Of a stretch of DNA of 64,000 nucleotides, positions 41,924-51,954 are shown one piece after another. The position numbers were made by a program, and so were the translations under genes. Origin of the DNA: J029 sp964482495. Its GTDB lineage: Bacteria > Planctomycetota > UBA1135. Location: contig CAYZXS010000005.1 in assembly GCA_964482495.1 (NCBI GenBank), positions 60,013 through 124,012 of the forward strand, read 5' to 3'. The notes beneath the pieces were generated by a model, which did not search any database, was not told the DNA's origin, and saw only the letters and a program-made list of their open reading frames with translations. Positions within the stretch are counted from its first letter, which is position 1; each line of letters opens with the position of its first letter.

Positions 41924-43428
41924 CGGCCTCCTCCTCCGAGCTGCATCCGGCGCCCGAGCGCCACCCAGGGGGTCAGGCCAGACCCGTGTTCGTGTCGCAC
42001 GGCGCGCTTGCGGGCCATGTGGTGCCGGTGCAGGGCGGCGATGATCGCGGCCTCCCGGGCGTGGGGCGGCTCCTCGCGTCCGCCGTTGTCCATCCAGCGC
42101 TCGAGGAAGCCGGTGTCGTAGCCGCCGCTGCGGAAGGCCTCGGTCCGGAGCACCTCCAGGGCGACCCCGGCGCTGGTCTTGACCCCGCCGACGTTCAGCT
42201 CCTCGAGGGCCCGCTCCATGCGCCGGATCGCCTGGTCGCGGTCGGCCCCGTGGACGATGATCTTGGCCAGCATGGAGTCGTAGTAGGGCGTGACCTCGAG
42301 TTGGCGGTAGAGGGCGGCGTCGATGCGCACCCCCGGGCCGCCGGGCATCCGCAGGTTGCGGATCTTGCCCACCGCCGGCATGAAGTTCTGGTCCGGGTCC
42401 TCGGCGTTGATGCGGACCTCGATGGCGTGGCCGCGCGGCTCGATGCCCTCGGCGAGGGTCAGCGGCTCGCCGGCGGCGACCCGGATCATCCACTCGACGA
42501 TGTCGACGCCGTAGACCTCCTCGGTGATGGCGTGCTCGACCTGGATCCGGGTGTTCATCTCCAGGAAGTAGAACTCGCCCTTGGACCACAGGAACTCGAC
42601 GGTGCCGGCGGAGTGGTAGCCGACCGCCTCGGCCGCGGCGACCGCGGTCGCGCCCATCGCGGCGCGGGTCTCGGCGTCGATCACCGAGCTCGGCGTCTCC
42701 TCGATCAGCTTCTGGTGGCGCCGCTGCACGGAGCACTCGCGCTCGCCCAGGTGCATGACCCGGCCGTGCAGGTCGCCGAGCACCTGGACCTCGATGTGGC
42801 GCGGCTCCTCCAGGAACTTCTCGACGTACATCCGGCCGTCGCCGAAGGCGCTCTCGGACTCGGCGCTGGCGGTGCGGAAGCTGGCCTCGAGGTCCTCGGG
42901 GCGGCGCACGATCCGGATGCCCTTGCCGCCGCCGCCGGCGGAGGCCTTGAGCATCACCGGGTAGCCGATCTCCTCGGCGAAGCGGGCCGCCTCGGCGGCG
43001 TCGGCGCAGGGCTCGGTCATGCCCGGGATCACCGGCACCCCGGCGGCCACCATCTCCTGGCGCGACCGGATCTTGTCGCCCATGATCTCCATCGCCCGCG
43101 GCGGCGGGCCGACGAAGGCCATCCCGGCGTCGGTCACGGCCTGGGCGAAGGCGGTGTTCTCGGCCAGGAAGCCGAAGCCGGGGTGGACCGCCTGGGCGCC
43201 GCAGGCGCGGGCGATGGCCACGATCTTGTCGCCGCGGAGGTAGGACTCCGATGGCGTCTTGCCGCCCAGCGGGTAGGCCTCGTCGGCGTAGCGCACGTGC
43301 AGGGCGTTCCGGTCCACCTCGGAGTAGACCGCGACGGCCTTGACCCCGAGGTCCCGGCAGGTGCGCAGGATCCGGACCGCGATCTCGCCGCGGTTGGCGA
43401 TCAGCAGCTTGTCGAAGGGAGGTTTCAT
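41920..43428 (-). CDS. Biotin carboxylase subunit of acyl-CoA (propionyl-CoA) carboxylase
   Basis: ATP-grasp enzyme that carboxylates biotin, 502 residues. Marks include L-I-A-N-R-G-E-I-A-V-R-I at the start, V-H-P-G-F-G-F-L-A-E-N, the glycine loop K-A-S-A-G-G-G-G-K-G-I-R and M-N-T-R-I-Q-V-E-H with the catalytic residues. A C-terminal extension of about 50 residues beyond AccC is basic. It is placed between the carboxyltransferase and the carrier protein, so a propionyl-CoA carboxylase role fits best; acetyl-CoA carboxylase is the alternative. Confidence 0.9.
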   Translation of the reverse strand: MKPPFDKLLIANRGEIAVRILRTCRDLGVKAVAVYSEVDRNALHVRYADEAYPLGGKTPSESYLRGDKIVAIARACGAQAVHPGFGFLAENTAFAQAVTDAGMAFVGPPPRAMEIMGDKIRSRQEMVAAGVPVIPGMTEPCADAAEAARFAEEIGYPVMLKASAGGGGKGIRIVRRPEDLEASFRTASAESESAFGDGRMYVEKFLEEPRHIEVQVLGDLHGRVMHLGERECSVQRRHQKLIEETPSSVIDAETRAAMGATAVAAAEAVGYHSAGTVEFLWSKGEFYFLEMNTRIQVEHAITEEVYGVDIVEWMIRVAAGEPLTLAEGIEPRGHAIEVRINAEDPDQNFMPAVGKIRNLRMPGGPGVRIDAALYRQLEVTPYYDSMLAKIIVHGADRDQAIRRMERALEELNVGGVKTSAGVALEVLRTEAFRSGGYDTGFLERWMDNGGREEPPHAREAAIIAALHRHHMARKRAVRHEHGSGLTPWVALGRRMQLGGGGR

Positions 43429-43438
43429 CGGGCGCTCC

Positions 43439-44986
43439 CTACAGGGGGATCGAGCCGTGCTTCTTGGGCGGGTTGGCGTCGCGCTTGGTCGCGCACAGCT
43501 CCAGGGCCCGGATCAGCCGGGCGCGGGTCTCGCGCGGCTCGATGATGTCGTCGATGTAGCCGCGCTCGGCGGCGATGAAGGGGTTTGCGAAGGTCTGCTC
43601 GTAGTCGGCGATGCGCTTCGCTTCCTCCGCGGCCGGGTCCTCGGCGGCCTGGATCTCGCGCCGGAAGATGGTCTTGGCGGCGCCCTCGGCCCCCATCACC
43701 GCGATCTGGGCGCTCGGCCAGGCGACGTTGTAGTCGCCGCGGATGTGCTTGCTCGACAGCACGCAGTAGGCGCCGCCGTAGGCCTTGCGGGTGATCACGG
43801 TCAGCTTCGGCACCGTGGCCTCGCAGTAGGCGTAGAGCAGCTTGGCGCCGTGGCGGATGATGCCGCCGTGCTCCTGGTCCGTGCCCGGCATGAAGCCCGG
43901 TACGTCCTCGAAGGTCAGGATCGGGATGTTGAAGCAGTCGCAGAAGCGGATCAGCCGCGCCGCCTTGACGCTGGCGTCGATGTCCAGCACCCCGGCGAGC
44001 ACCGCCGGCTGGTTGGCGATGATGCCGACGCTGCGGCCGTTCAGCCGCCCCAGGCCGCAGACGATGTTCCGGGCGTAGGCCTCCTGGACCTCGAAGAAGT
44101 CCTGGTCGTCCAGCACCGGAACGATGGCCTTGCGGATGTCGTAGGGCTGGTTGGCGCACTCCGGGATGAGGGCGTCCAGCTCGGGCGCGGCCCGGTCGAC
44201 CGGGTCCTCGGTCGGCTTTCGCGGCGGGTCCTCGGCGTTGTTCTGGGGCAGGAAGCTCATCAGCCGCCGGATCCGCGCCAGGCACTCGGCGTCGTCGGCG
44301 CAGCTGAAGTGGCTGACGCCGCTGACGCCCTCGTGCACCGCCGCGCCGCCGAGTTCCTCGGAGGTCACGTCCTCGTGGGTCACGGTCTTGACCACGTCCG
44401 GGCCGGTGATGTGCATGTACGAGGACCCCTCCACCATGAAGATGAAGTCGGTCAGCGCCGGGCTGTAGACCGCGCCACCGGCGCAGGGCCCCATGATGGC
44501 CGAGATCTGCGGCACGACGCCGCTGGCCAGGGTGTTGCGCAGGAAGATGTCGCTGTAGCCGGCCAGCGACACCACGCCCTCCTGGATGCGGGCGCCGCCG
44601 GAGTCGTTGAGCCCGATCACCGGGACGCCGAGCTTCATCGCCTTGTCCATGATGGCGCAGATCTTGGCGGCGTAGGCCTCGGACAGGCTGCCGCCGAAGA
44701 CCGTGAAGTCCTGGCTGAAGACCGCCACCGGGCGGCCGTCGATGGTGCCGGTTCCGGTGACCACGCCGTCGCCGGGGACGCGCTGCTTCTCCAGGCCGAA
44801 GCGGTGGCAGTGGTGCACGACCAGCGCCCCGACCTCCTCGAAGGAGCCCTGGTCGAGCAGCAGCTCGATCCGCTCCCGGGCGGTCATCTTGCCCTTGGCG
44901 TGCTGGGCCTCGACGCGGCGCTCGCCGCCGCCGGCCAGGGCCTCGGCGCGGCGCTGCTCGAGGCGGTCGCGGACGGATTCGCTCAT
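43439..44986 (-). CDS. Propionyl-CoA carboxylase carboxyltransferase (beta) subunit
   Basis: Carboxyltransferase of 515 residues with two crotonase-like halves. Diagnostic segments are G-L-N-D-S-G-G-A-R-I-Q-E-G-V, the oxyanion site G-P-C-A-G-G-A-V-Y-S-P and F-E-D-V-P-G-F-M-P-G-T in the second half. The ATG at 44986 overlaps the epimerase stop (ATGA); an in-frame upstream ATG at 45022 lies inside the epimerase gene and is less likely. It converts propionyl-CoA to (S)-methylmalonyl-CoA, and its coupling to the epimerase makes propionyl-CoA the likely substrate. Confidence 0.92.
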   Translation of the reverse strand: MSESVRDRLEQRRAEALAGGGERRVEAQHAKGKMTARERIELLLDQGSFEEVGALVVHHCHRFGLEKQRVPGDGVVTGTGTIDGRPVAVFSQDFTVFGGSLSEAYAAKICAIMDKAMKLGVPVIGLNDSGGARIQEGVVSLAGYSDIFLRNTLASGVVPQISAIMGPCAGGAVYSPALTDFIFMVEGSSYMHITGPDVVKTVTHEDVTSEELGGAAVHEGVSGVSHFSCADDAECLARIRRLMSFLPQNNAEDPPRKPTEDPVDRAAPELDALIPECANQPYDIRKAIVPVLDDQDFFEVQEAYARNIVCGLGRLNGRSVGIIANQPAVLAGVLDIDASVKAARLIRFCDCFNIPILTFEDVPGFMPGTDQEHGGIIRHGAKLLYAYCEATVPKLTVITRKAYGGAYCVLSSKHIRGDYNVAWPSAQIAVMGAEGAAKTIFRREIQAAEDPAAEEAKRIADYEQTFANPFIAAERGYIDDIIEPRETRARLIRALELCATKRDANPPKKHGSIPL

Positions 44987-45435
44987 TCTGGATCGCTCTG
45001 CTTCGATGAGGGTGTCTGCCACGGTCCTTCTCCGCCTTCGACCAGCTCCGTGAGCACGCCGCCGGCCGACTTGGGGTGCAAGAAGGCGACGCGCGTGCCG
45101 TGGACGCCGGCGCGGGGCTCGCCATCGATAAGCCGCCCGCCGCCCGTCGCCACCGCCGAAATGGCCGAATTGCAGTCGTCCACGGCCAGGGCCAGGTGGT
45201 GCATGCCCGGGCCGCGCTTGGCCAGGAAATGGCCGACCGGAGAGTCGGGCCGGGTCGCCCGCATCAGCTCCACCCGGGTCTCACCGGCGTACATCATTTG
45301 CACCTCGACGCCCTGCTCCTCGACCGTCTCGCGCGGACCGACGCGCAAGCCGAGCAGGTCGCGCCAGGTGCGGGTGGCCTCGTCGAGGTCCTCGACGGCG
45401 ATGGCGATGTGGTCGATCCCGAGGGTACGCGGCAT
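44983..45435 (-). CDS. Methylmalonyl-CoA epimerase
   Basis: VOC-fold enzyme of 150 residues. It starts T-L-G-I-D-H-I-A-I-A-V-E-D-L-D-E-A, with the metal histidines in D-H-I-A and G-M-H-H-L-A-L and E-L in the last strand (L-T-E-L-V-E). It interconverts (S)- and (R)-methylmalonyl-CoA. It is the first gene of a four-gene operon (epimerase, carboxyltransferase, biotin carboxylase, carrier). The C-terminal ~15 residues extend beyond the family core. Confidence 0.9.
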   Translation of the reverse strand: MPRTLGIDHIAIAVEDLDEATRTWRDLLGLRVGPRETVEEQGVEVQMMYAGETRVELMRATRPDSPVGHFLAKRGPGMHHLALAVDDCNSAISAVATGGGRLIDGEPRAGVHGTRVAFLHPKSAGGVLTELVEGGEGPWQTPSSKQSDPE

Positions 45436-45488
45436 GGCGGGGGCTGGCGTGGGGATGGAAACCGCGCCGGGGCGCGGCGGACGGTCAG

Positions 45489-45494
45489 TATAGT
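45489..45494 (+). promoter_or_regulatory. Candidate -10 of the thioesterase gene, overlapping a divergent -10
   Basis: TATAGT on the plus strand predicts a start about 12 nt before the ATG at 45513. The same bases on the minus strand hold TATACT (45492-45487), usable by the epimerase operon. No -35 is evident for either. The two would compete if both are used. Confidence 0.35.
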
Positions 45495-45512
45495 TCCGCC
45501 CTCCGCAGGCCC

Positions 45513-45953
45513 ATGGAACCGCCCCGCGTCCCCCCGTCCGAACAGATCCGCTTCCGCGCCCGCCTCTGGACCCGCTGGTCCGACGAGGACAACATGGGCG
45601 TCCTGAATAACGCCGTCTATCTCAGCCTGTTCGAGGAGGCCCGCTACCGCTACTTCGACGGCCTGGGGCTGATCCAGTCCTGCAACGCCTTCAGCTTCCT
45701 GCTCGGCCAGACCAACCTGCGCTTCCTGGCGCCCGGGCGCGGTCCGGCGGAGGTCGAGGTCGAGCTGAAGACCACGCGGCTCGGCGGCAAGTCCTTCCGC
45801 CAGGCCTACCGGGTCCGCCCGGCCGACGGCGGCGACCCCTGGGTCGAGGCCGAGGCGGCGATGGTGATGTGGGACGAGGCCGCCGGCGCCACGGCGCCGA
45901 TCCCGGCCGCCTTCCGCGAGGCGGTGGCGGCCTACGAGGGACTCGACGGATAG
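45513..45953 (+). CDS. Acyl-CoA thioesterase (4HBT, YbgC/FcbC type)
   Basis: Hot-dog fold thioesterase of 146 residues. The motif W-S-D-E-D-N-M-G-V-L-N-N-A-V-Y-L-S-L-F-E-E-A-R matches the family site D-x-D-x-x-x-H-V-N-N, but the usual histidine is replaced by G/V-L. Acyl-CoA substrate is likely; the exact acyl group is unknown. It is divergent from the epimerase operon (77 nt between starts). Confidence 0.8.
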   Translation: MEPPRVPPSEQIRFRARLWTRWSDEDNMGVLNNAVYLSLFEEARYRYFDGLGLIQSCNAFSFLLGQTNLRFLAPGRGPAEVEVELKTTRLGGKSFRQAYRVRPADGGDPWVEAEAAMVMWDEAAGATAPIPAAFREAVAAYEGLDG

Positions 45954-45961
45954 CGCCCCCA

Positions 45962-45989
45962 TTGCGCTGGCGGCCAGGGGACTTAGAGT
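45962..45989 (+). promoter_or_regulatory. Candidate promoter of the formiminotransferase-cyclodeaminase gene
   Basis: TTGCGC (45962-45967) and TAGAGT (45984-45989) with a 16-nt spacer, in the 96-nt gap before the ATG at 46050. The -35 is weak but the spacing equals that of the better promoters of the window. Confidence 0.4.
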
Positions 45990-46049
45990 GTGCGCCGCCC
46001 GGGGCCGGAGCCGGCCCTGGACCCGAGGAAACCACGAGCCGAGCCTGCC

Positions 46050-47735
46050 ATGCGCCGCCTGATCGAGTGCGTCCCCAACTTCTCCGAAGGCCGCGACCTC
46101 GCGGTCATCGACCAGATCACCCAGCGCATCGAGGCGGTCGACGGCGTCAAGCTGCTCGACGTCGACCCGGGCGCCGCCACCAACCGCACCGTGGTCACCT
46201 TCGTCGGCGAACCCGAGGCCGTGCTCGACGCCGCGGTCGTGGCGGGCCGCGCCGCCGCCGAGCTGATCGACATGAGCCAGCACAGCGGCGAACACCCGCG
46301 CTTCGGCGGCATGGACGTCTGCCCGCTGGTGCCGATCGCCGGGGTCAGCATGGAGGAGACGGTCGAGTACGCGCGCGAGCTGGCGCGGCGGCTGGGCGAG
46401 CAGGCCGGGCTCACGGTCTACTGCTACGAGAACGCCGCCACCCGCCCCGAGCGCCGCAACCTGGCCACGGTGCGCGCCGGCGAGTACGAGGCCCTGCCCG
46501 AGCGGCTGCAGGACCCCGAGTGGGCGCCCGACTTCGGCCCGGCCGAGTTCCAGCCGCGCACCGGCGCCACCGCCGTCAGCGCCCGCGACTTCCTGATCGC
46601 CTACAACGTCAACCTGAACACGACGAGCACGCGGCGGGCCAACGCCATCGCCTTCGACGTGCGTGAGAAGGGGCGCATGAAGCGCGAGCCCCACCCGATC
46701 ACCGGCAAGGTGGTGCGCGACGAGAACGGCAAGGCGGTGTGGCTCCCCGGCAGCCTGAAGTGCGTCAAGGGCATCGGCTGGTTCATCGAGGAGTACGGCG
46801 TCTGCCAGGTGTCGATGAACCTGACCAACGTCTCGGTGACGCCGCTGCACGTGGCCTTCGACGAGGTCGCCGAGCGCGCCCGCGAGCGCGGCGTGCGCGT
46901 CACCGGCTCGGAGCTGGTCGGCCTGCTGCCGCTATCGGCGATGCTCGACGCCGGCCGCTACTTCCTGCGCAAGCAGAAGCGCTCGACCGGCCTGGCCGAC
47001 GCCGAGCTGATCAAGATCGCGGTCAAGTCGATGGGGCTGGACGAGCTCAAGCCCTTCGACCCGCGCGAGAAGATCATCGAGTACCAGATCGACGACCAGT
47101 GGGGTTCGCGTCTGGTCGACCGCAGCGTGCGCGGCTTCGTCGAGGAGACCGCCTCGGAGTCGAAGGCCCCCGGCGGCGGCTCGGTGGCGGCGGTGCTGGG
47201 CGCGCTCGGCGCCGCGCTGGGCGCGATGGTCGCCAACCTGTCGAGCCACAAGGCCGGCTGGGACGAGCGCTGGGAGGAGTTCAGCGACCAGGCCGAGCGC
47301 GGCAAGCGCTGCCACGACGAGCTGCTGCGGCTGGTGGACGAGGACACCGCCGCCTTCAACGCCATCGTCGACGCCTGGCGCCTGCCCGACGGCTGCGACG
47401 AGGAGAAGGCCGCCAAGGAGGCCGCCGTCCAGGCCGCGGTGCTGCGCGCCATCGAGGCGCCCTTCCGGGTCATGGAGGTGGCGCTGGAGTCGATGGAGGT
47501 CGCCGCGCAGATGGCCGAGACCGGCCTCGAGGCGTCGGTCTCCGACGCCGGCGTCGCGGCCCTCTGCGCCCGCTCGGCGGTGATCGGCGCGCACCTGAAC
47601 GTGCGCATCAACGCCGGTGACCTGGCCGACGAGGAGGCGCGCGGGCGCTTCCTCGAGCGCGGCGCCGCGATCCAGGCCGAGGCCGAGCGGCGCGAAGCCG
47701 AGGTCCTGGCCCTGGTCGAGGGCAAGCTGGGCTGA
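46050..47735 (+). CDS. Bifunctional glutamate formiminotransferase / formimidoyltetrahydrofolate cyclodeaminase
   Basis: Moves the formimino group from formiminoglutamate to tetrahydrofolate and then deaminates it, in histidine breakdown. The 561-residue fusion has the transferase domain (about 1-330: C-V-P-N-F-S-E-G-R-D near 7-16, catalytic-type H82 in S-G-E-H-P-R-F-G-G-M-D) and the cyclodeaminase domain (about 345-561: P-G-G-G-S-V-A-A near 380). This matches the animal FTCD layout. The ATG at 46050 gives the conserved N-terminus R-R-L-I-E-C-V-P-N-F. Other Hut genes are not in the window, so the folate one-carbon role may stand alone. Confidence 0.92.
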   Translation: MRRLIECVPNFSEGRDLAVIDQITQRIEAVDGVKLLDVDPGAATNRTVVTFVGEPEAVLDAAVVAGRAAAELIDMSQHSGEHPRFGGMDVCPLVPIAGVSMEETVEYARELARRLGEQAGLTVYCYENAATRPERRNLATVRAGEYEALPERLQDPEWAPDFGPAEFQPRTGATAVSARDFLIAYNVNLNTTSTRRANAIAFDVREKGRMKREPHPITGKVVRDENGKAVWLPGSLKCVKGIGWFIEEYGVCQVSMNLTNVSVTPLHVAFDEVAERARERGVRVTGSELVGLLPLSAMLDAGRYFLRKQKRSTGLADAELIKIAVKSMGLDELKPFDPREKIIEYQIDDQWGSRLVDRSVRGFVEETASESKAPGGGSVAAVLGALGAALGAMVANLSSHKAGWDERWEEFSDQAERGKRCHDELLRLVDEDTAAFNAIVDAWRLPDGCDEEKAAKEAAVQAAVLRAIEAPFRVMEVALESMEVAAQMAETGLEASVSDAGVAALCARSAVIGAHLNVRINAGDLADEEARGRFLERGAAIQAEAERREAEVLALVEGKLG

Positions 47736-47766
47736 GCGCCGCTGGGGGTCGCGCTAGGATCGGGCG

Positions 47767-48786
47767 ATGCCCTCGGAGCGTCCCGCCGCCCTATCCAAGC
47801 TCGCCCTCGCCGGCTTCCTGCTGACCCTGGTCGTCCGCACGGTCGAGAGCATGCCCCTCCTGGGCGCCGGCCGCCGCGGCCTCCTGGTGGCAGCGCTCTC
47901 CGCCCTCTCCTGCCTGCTCGTCCTGCGGCTCCTGTTCCGGGCCGAGCTGCGCTCGATCCTGGCCAACCGAGGCCTGCTGGTGCCGATCGGTTTGGTCCTG
48001 GGCGCCTCCCAGTTGATCAGTTGGGCCTCCTTGCTGCCCCTGCTCGGCGGCAGCAAGGCGCTCGGGGTGGCCGGGATCAGCCTCTCGGTCTCGCTCGGGC
48101 TGCTGCTGTCGATGGCGCTGTGGGTGGTCTTCGCCGCCTGGGCGACGGCGCTCGTCCTGCGCGTCGCCGACGGCCGACCGGCGGACGCCGGCGCCGCCTG
48201 GCCGGAGGCGCGGGCGGCCCTCGGACGGGTCCTGCTGGCCATGTCCATCGTCGTCGTCGCCATCCTCGTCGTCCTGGCCCTCGGCGCCGCCTTCAGCACG
48301 GCGGGGCCGGTGATGCTCGGCGGCGTCCTGCTCGGCGGCGTCCTGCTGCTGAACTTGATGACCATGGCCCTGCTGCCGGTCGTGGTGCGGTCCGGCAGCA
48401 AGCCGTGGGGCGCCTTCCTAGAGGGGGTCGCGGCCAGCTGGGCGCGCAAGGGCCGATGGCTGGTCCTGATCGCGATCCAGTGGCTGCTGCTCGGCGCCGT
48501 CACCCGCTTCGGCAGCTCGGGCCGCTTCGGCGGCAGCAGCAAGCTCAACTTCAGCGGCAAGTGGCTCGGCGGCTACGAGGCCGGCCCGGAGTGGTACAGC
48601 GGGTCTTGCGAGTTCCACGGCGTCCCGGCCCTACCCGTGGTCGAGCTGCTGCTCATGGGCCTGTTCCTGTTGCTCGCCTTGGCGGTCAAGCTTCGGGTGG
48701 TGGCGCTGCTCGACCGCGGAGCCGCGAGCGCCCCCGAGCGGGCCGCGGGCTCAGGCGGCGCCGAGCTCGGCCAGGAGCTGGTCTAG
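47767..48786 (+). CDS. Membrane protein of unknown function
   Basis: The 339-residue protein has seven or eight hydrophobic spans (about 10-26, 37-56, 70-92, 103-131, 153-174, 180-205, 229-246, 290-312). A glycine/serine- and aromatic-rich loop of about 40 residues lies between the last two spans, including a cysteine in G-S-C-E-F-H. I recognise no family. Its last 36 nt overlap the convergent HAD phosphatase gene. TAGGAT, 6 nt upstream of the ATG, may be a -10 element, making the transcript nearly leaderless. Confidence 0.6.
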   Translation: MPSERPAALSKLALAGFLLTLVVRTVESMPLLGAGRRGLLVAALSALSCLLVLRLLFRAELRSILANRGLLVPIGLVLGASQLISWASLLPLLGGSKALGVAGISLSVSLGLLLSMALWVVFAAWATALVLRVADGRPADAGAAWPEARAALGRVLLAMSIVVVAILVVLALGAAFSTAGPVMLGGVLLGGVLLLNLMTMALLPVVVRSGSKPWGAFLEGVAASWARKGRWLVLIAIQWLLLGAVTRFGSSGRFGGSSKLNFSGKWLGGYEAGPEWYSGSCEFHGVPALPVVELLLMGLFLLLALAVKLRVVALLDRGAASAPERAAGSGGAELGQELV

Positions 48787-49359
48787 GCCCCGCACCTGCC
48801 GGTCGGCCAGGTCCCGCCAAGGGAACTCCCCGCTCGGATCGACGTGCACGGTGGCGCAGCCCGCGGCGCGGCCGGCGACCAGGTCGAAGCGGAAGTCCCC
48901 CACCATCACGGCCTGCTCAGGAGTCAGCCTCCAGCGCTGGAGCAGCCGGTGGATGCCCTCGGGGTCCGGCTTCGGCGGGCCGTCGTCGCGGCCGACGCGG
49001 TCGGCGGGAGCGAAGGACGAGGCCAGGCCACAGGCCTCCAGGGTCAGGGCGGCGTTGGCGCGCGAGTTCCGGGTCAGGACGCCGAGCCGGGCGCCTGCGG
49101 CGCGCAGGGCGGCCAGCAGCTCGGCGGCTCCGGGCGCCGCCACGGCCGCCCGGGCGAGCTCCTGCTCGATGCGGTCCAGCTCCGCGGCCTTGGCCCGCGC
49201 CTCGGCGGGCGGCAGCGCCGCCAGGGACTCCAGGATCGGCTGGTCGGCCGGCAGCCCGAGCGCGTCGCGGATCGCGGCGAAGTCGTGGACGGCCACGGTC
49301 AAGGTGCCGTCCATGTCGAAGACCCAGCCGCGGCGAGCGGAGAGCGGCGGACCCTTCAT
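48751..49359 (-). CDS. HAD-superfamily phosphatase
   Basis: A phosphoglycolate-phosphatase-like hydrolase of 202 residues. Motif I is F-D-M-D-G-T-L at 14-20, motif II L-T-R-N-S near 95, motif III K-P-D-P and motif IV V-G-D-F-R-F-D. A helical cap lies between motifs I and II. The substrate is not predictable; phosphoglycolate or another small phosphate ester is possible. It is coupled to the next gene: its start overlaps the EEP lipoprotein stop by 4 nt. Confidence 0.82.
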   Translation of the reverse strand: MKGPPLSARRGWVFDMDGTLTVAVHDFAAIRDALGLPADQPILESLAALPPAEARAKAAELDRIEQELARAAVAAPGAAELLAALRAAGARLGVLTRNSRANAALTLEACGLASSFAPADRVGRDDGPPKPDPEGIHRLLQRWRLTPEQAVMVGDFRFDLVAGRAAGCATVHVDPSGEFPWRDLADRQVRGLDQLLAELGAA

Positions 49360-50192
49360 GGCCCGCCGGGCAGGAGTTCGAGCACCACCAGCAGCGGCCG
49401 GTGATCCGAGACCACTTCCTCGTCGACGACGACGGATTGCCGCACGCGCCAGCGGTCGGCAGGGCGGGCCAGGACGTGGTCGATGCGGACCTCAGGGTCG
49501 ACCGCCGGGAAGGTCGGGGCGGCGGCGCCGGCAGCCAGCGGCGCGTCCAGCCACTCTGGCCCGAGCAGGGCCAGCGGCGGAGAACCCGGCTGACAATTCA
49601 AGTCGCCCAGCAGCAGGACCGGCGTGTCCGGCTCCGCCTCCAGCGCCGCCAGGATGGCCTCCATCTGAGCCACCCGGTCGCCGGGGTCGCGGGTGTGGTC
49701 GAGGTGCGTGGCGACGAAGAGCAGCTCCTGACCGCCGGCCTCGACGCGGAGGGTCAGCGCGCAGCGCAGCTCGTGGCCGGGCGCGGCGGGCAGCGGCAAG
49801 GCGGCGGTGTCGAGGATCGGCAGCCGGCAGAGCGCGGCCTCGCCGTACTCGCCGCCGTCGTAATGGATGGCGCGGCCGAAGCGGCCCTCCATGCCGGTGA
49901 GGCGGGCCAGCTCGTCAGCCTGGAAGACGCCGCTGGCGCGGCCGGTGCCTTGGTCGACCTCCTGCAAGGCCACCAGGTCGGGCTGCAGCGCGGCGATCAG
50001 GCTGGCGATGCGCTCGAGGTCGAAGACCCCGTCGTTGCCCTGCCCGTGGTGAATGTTGTAGCTCAGGACGCGCAGGGTGACCGGCGAGGCCGGCGCGGGC
50101 GCGGGCCCGGGAGCGGCGCAGGCGGCCAGCAGGGCGACCGGGAGGAGGAGGGAGGAGCGGATCAGGTCGCGGAGGGAGGCCACGGGCGACAC
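49356..50192 (-). CDS. Endonuclease/exonuclease/phosphatase-family lipoprotein
   Basis: A 278-residue lipoprotein with leader and lipobox-like L-L-A-A-C near residue 25. The catalytic core is L-S-Y-N-I-H-H-G, L-Q-E-V-D near residue 80, T-H-L-D-H, G-D-L-N-C and S-D-H-R-P at the end, the full set of the EEP (DNase I/sphingomyelinase-like) fold. Export suggests an extracytoplasmic phosphodiesterase, perhaps on lipids, sugars or nucleic acids. It is 6 nt downstream of the methylmalonyl-CoA mutase gene. Confidence 0.85.
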   Translation of the reverse strand: MSPVASLRDLIRSSLLLPVALLAACAAPGPAPAPASPVTLRVLSYNIHHGQGNDGVFDLERIASLIAALQPDLVALQEVDQGTGRASGVFQADELARLTGMEGRFGRAIHYDGGEYGEAALCRLPILDTAALPLPAAPGHELRCALTLRVEAGGQELLFVATHLDHTRDPGDRVAQMEAILAALEAEPDTPVLLLGDLNCQPGSPPLALLGPEWLDAPLAAGAAAPTFPAVDPEVRIDHVLARPADRWRVRQSVVVDEEVVSDHRPLLVVLELLPGGP

Positions 50193-50198
50193 CGAGGG

Positions 50199-51842
<1,644 letters not shown>

Positions 51843-51850
51843 GGCCGCGG

Positions 51851-51856
51851 ATTGTA
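51851..51856 (-). promoter_or_regulatory. Candidate -10 of the methylmalonyl-CoA mutase gene
   Basis: Minus-strand TACAAT ends 8 nt before the ATG at 51842 and predicts a start about 2 nt ahead of it. No -35 or Shine-Dalgarno is visible, suggesting a leaderless message. Confidence 0.4.
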
Positions 51857-51954
51857 GGCGGGCGTGTGAGGATCCCCGTATCTTGATAAGGTGGAGCGGC
51901 GCCCCCAACGGGGCGCTTCCCCGTTCCCCCCCTTCCGCACCGCCCCACTCGAAC

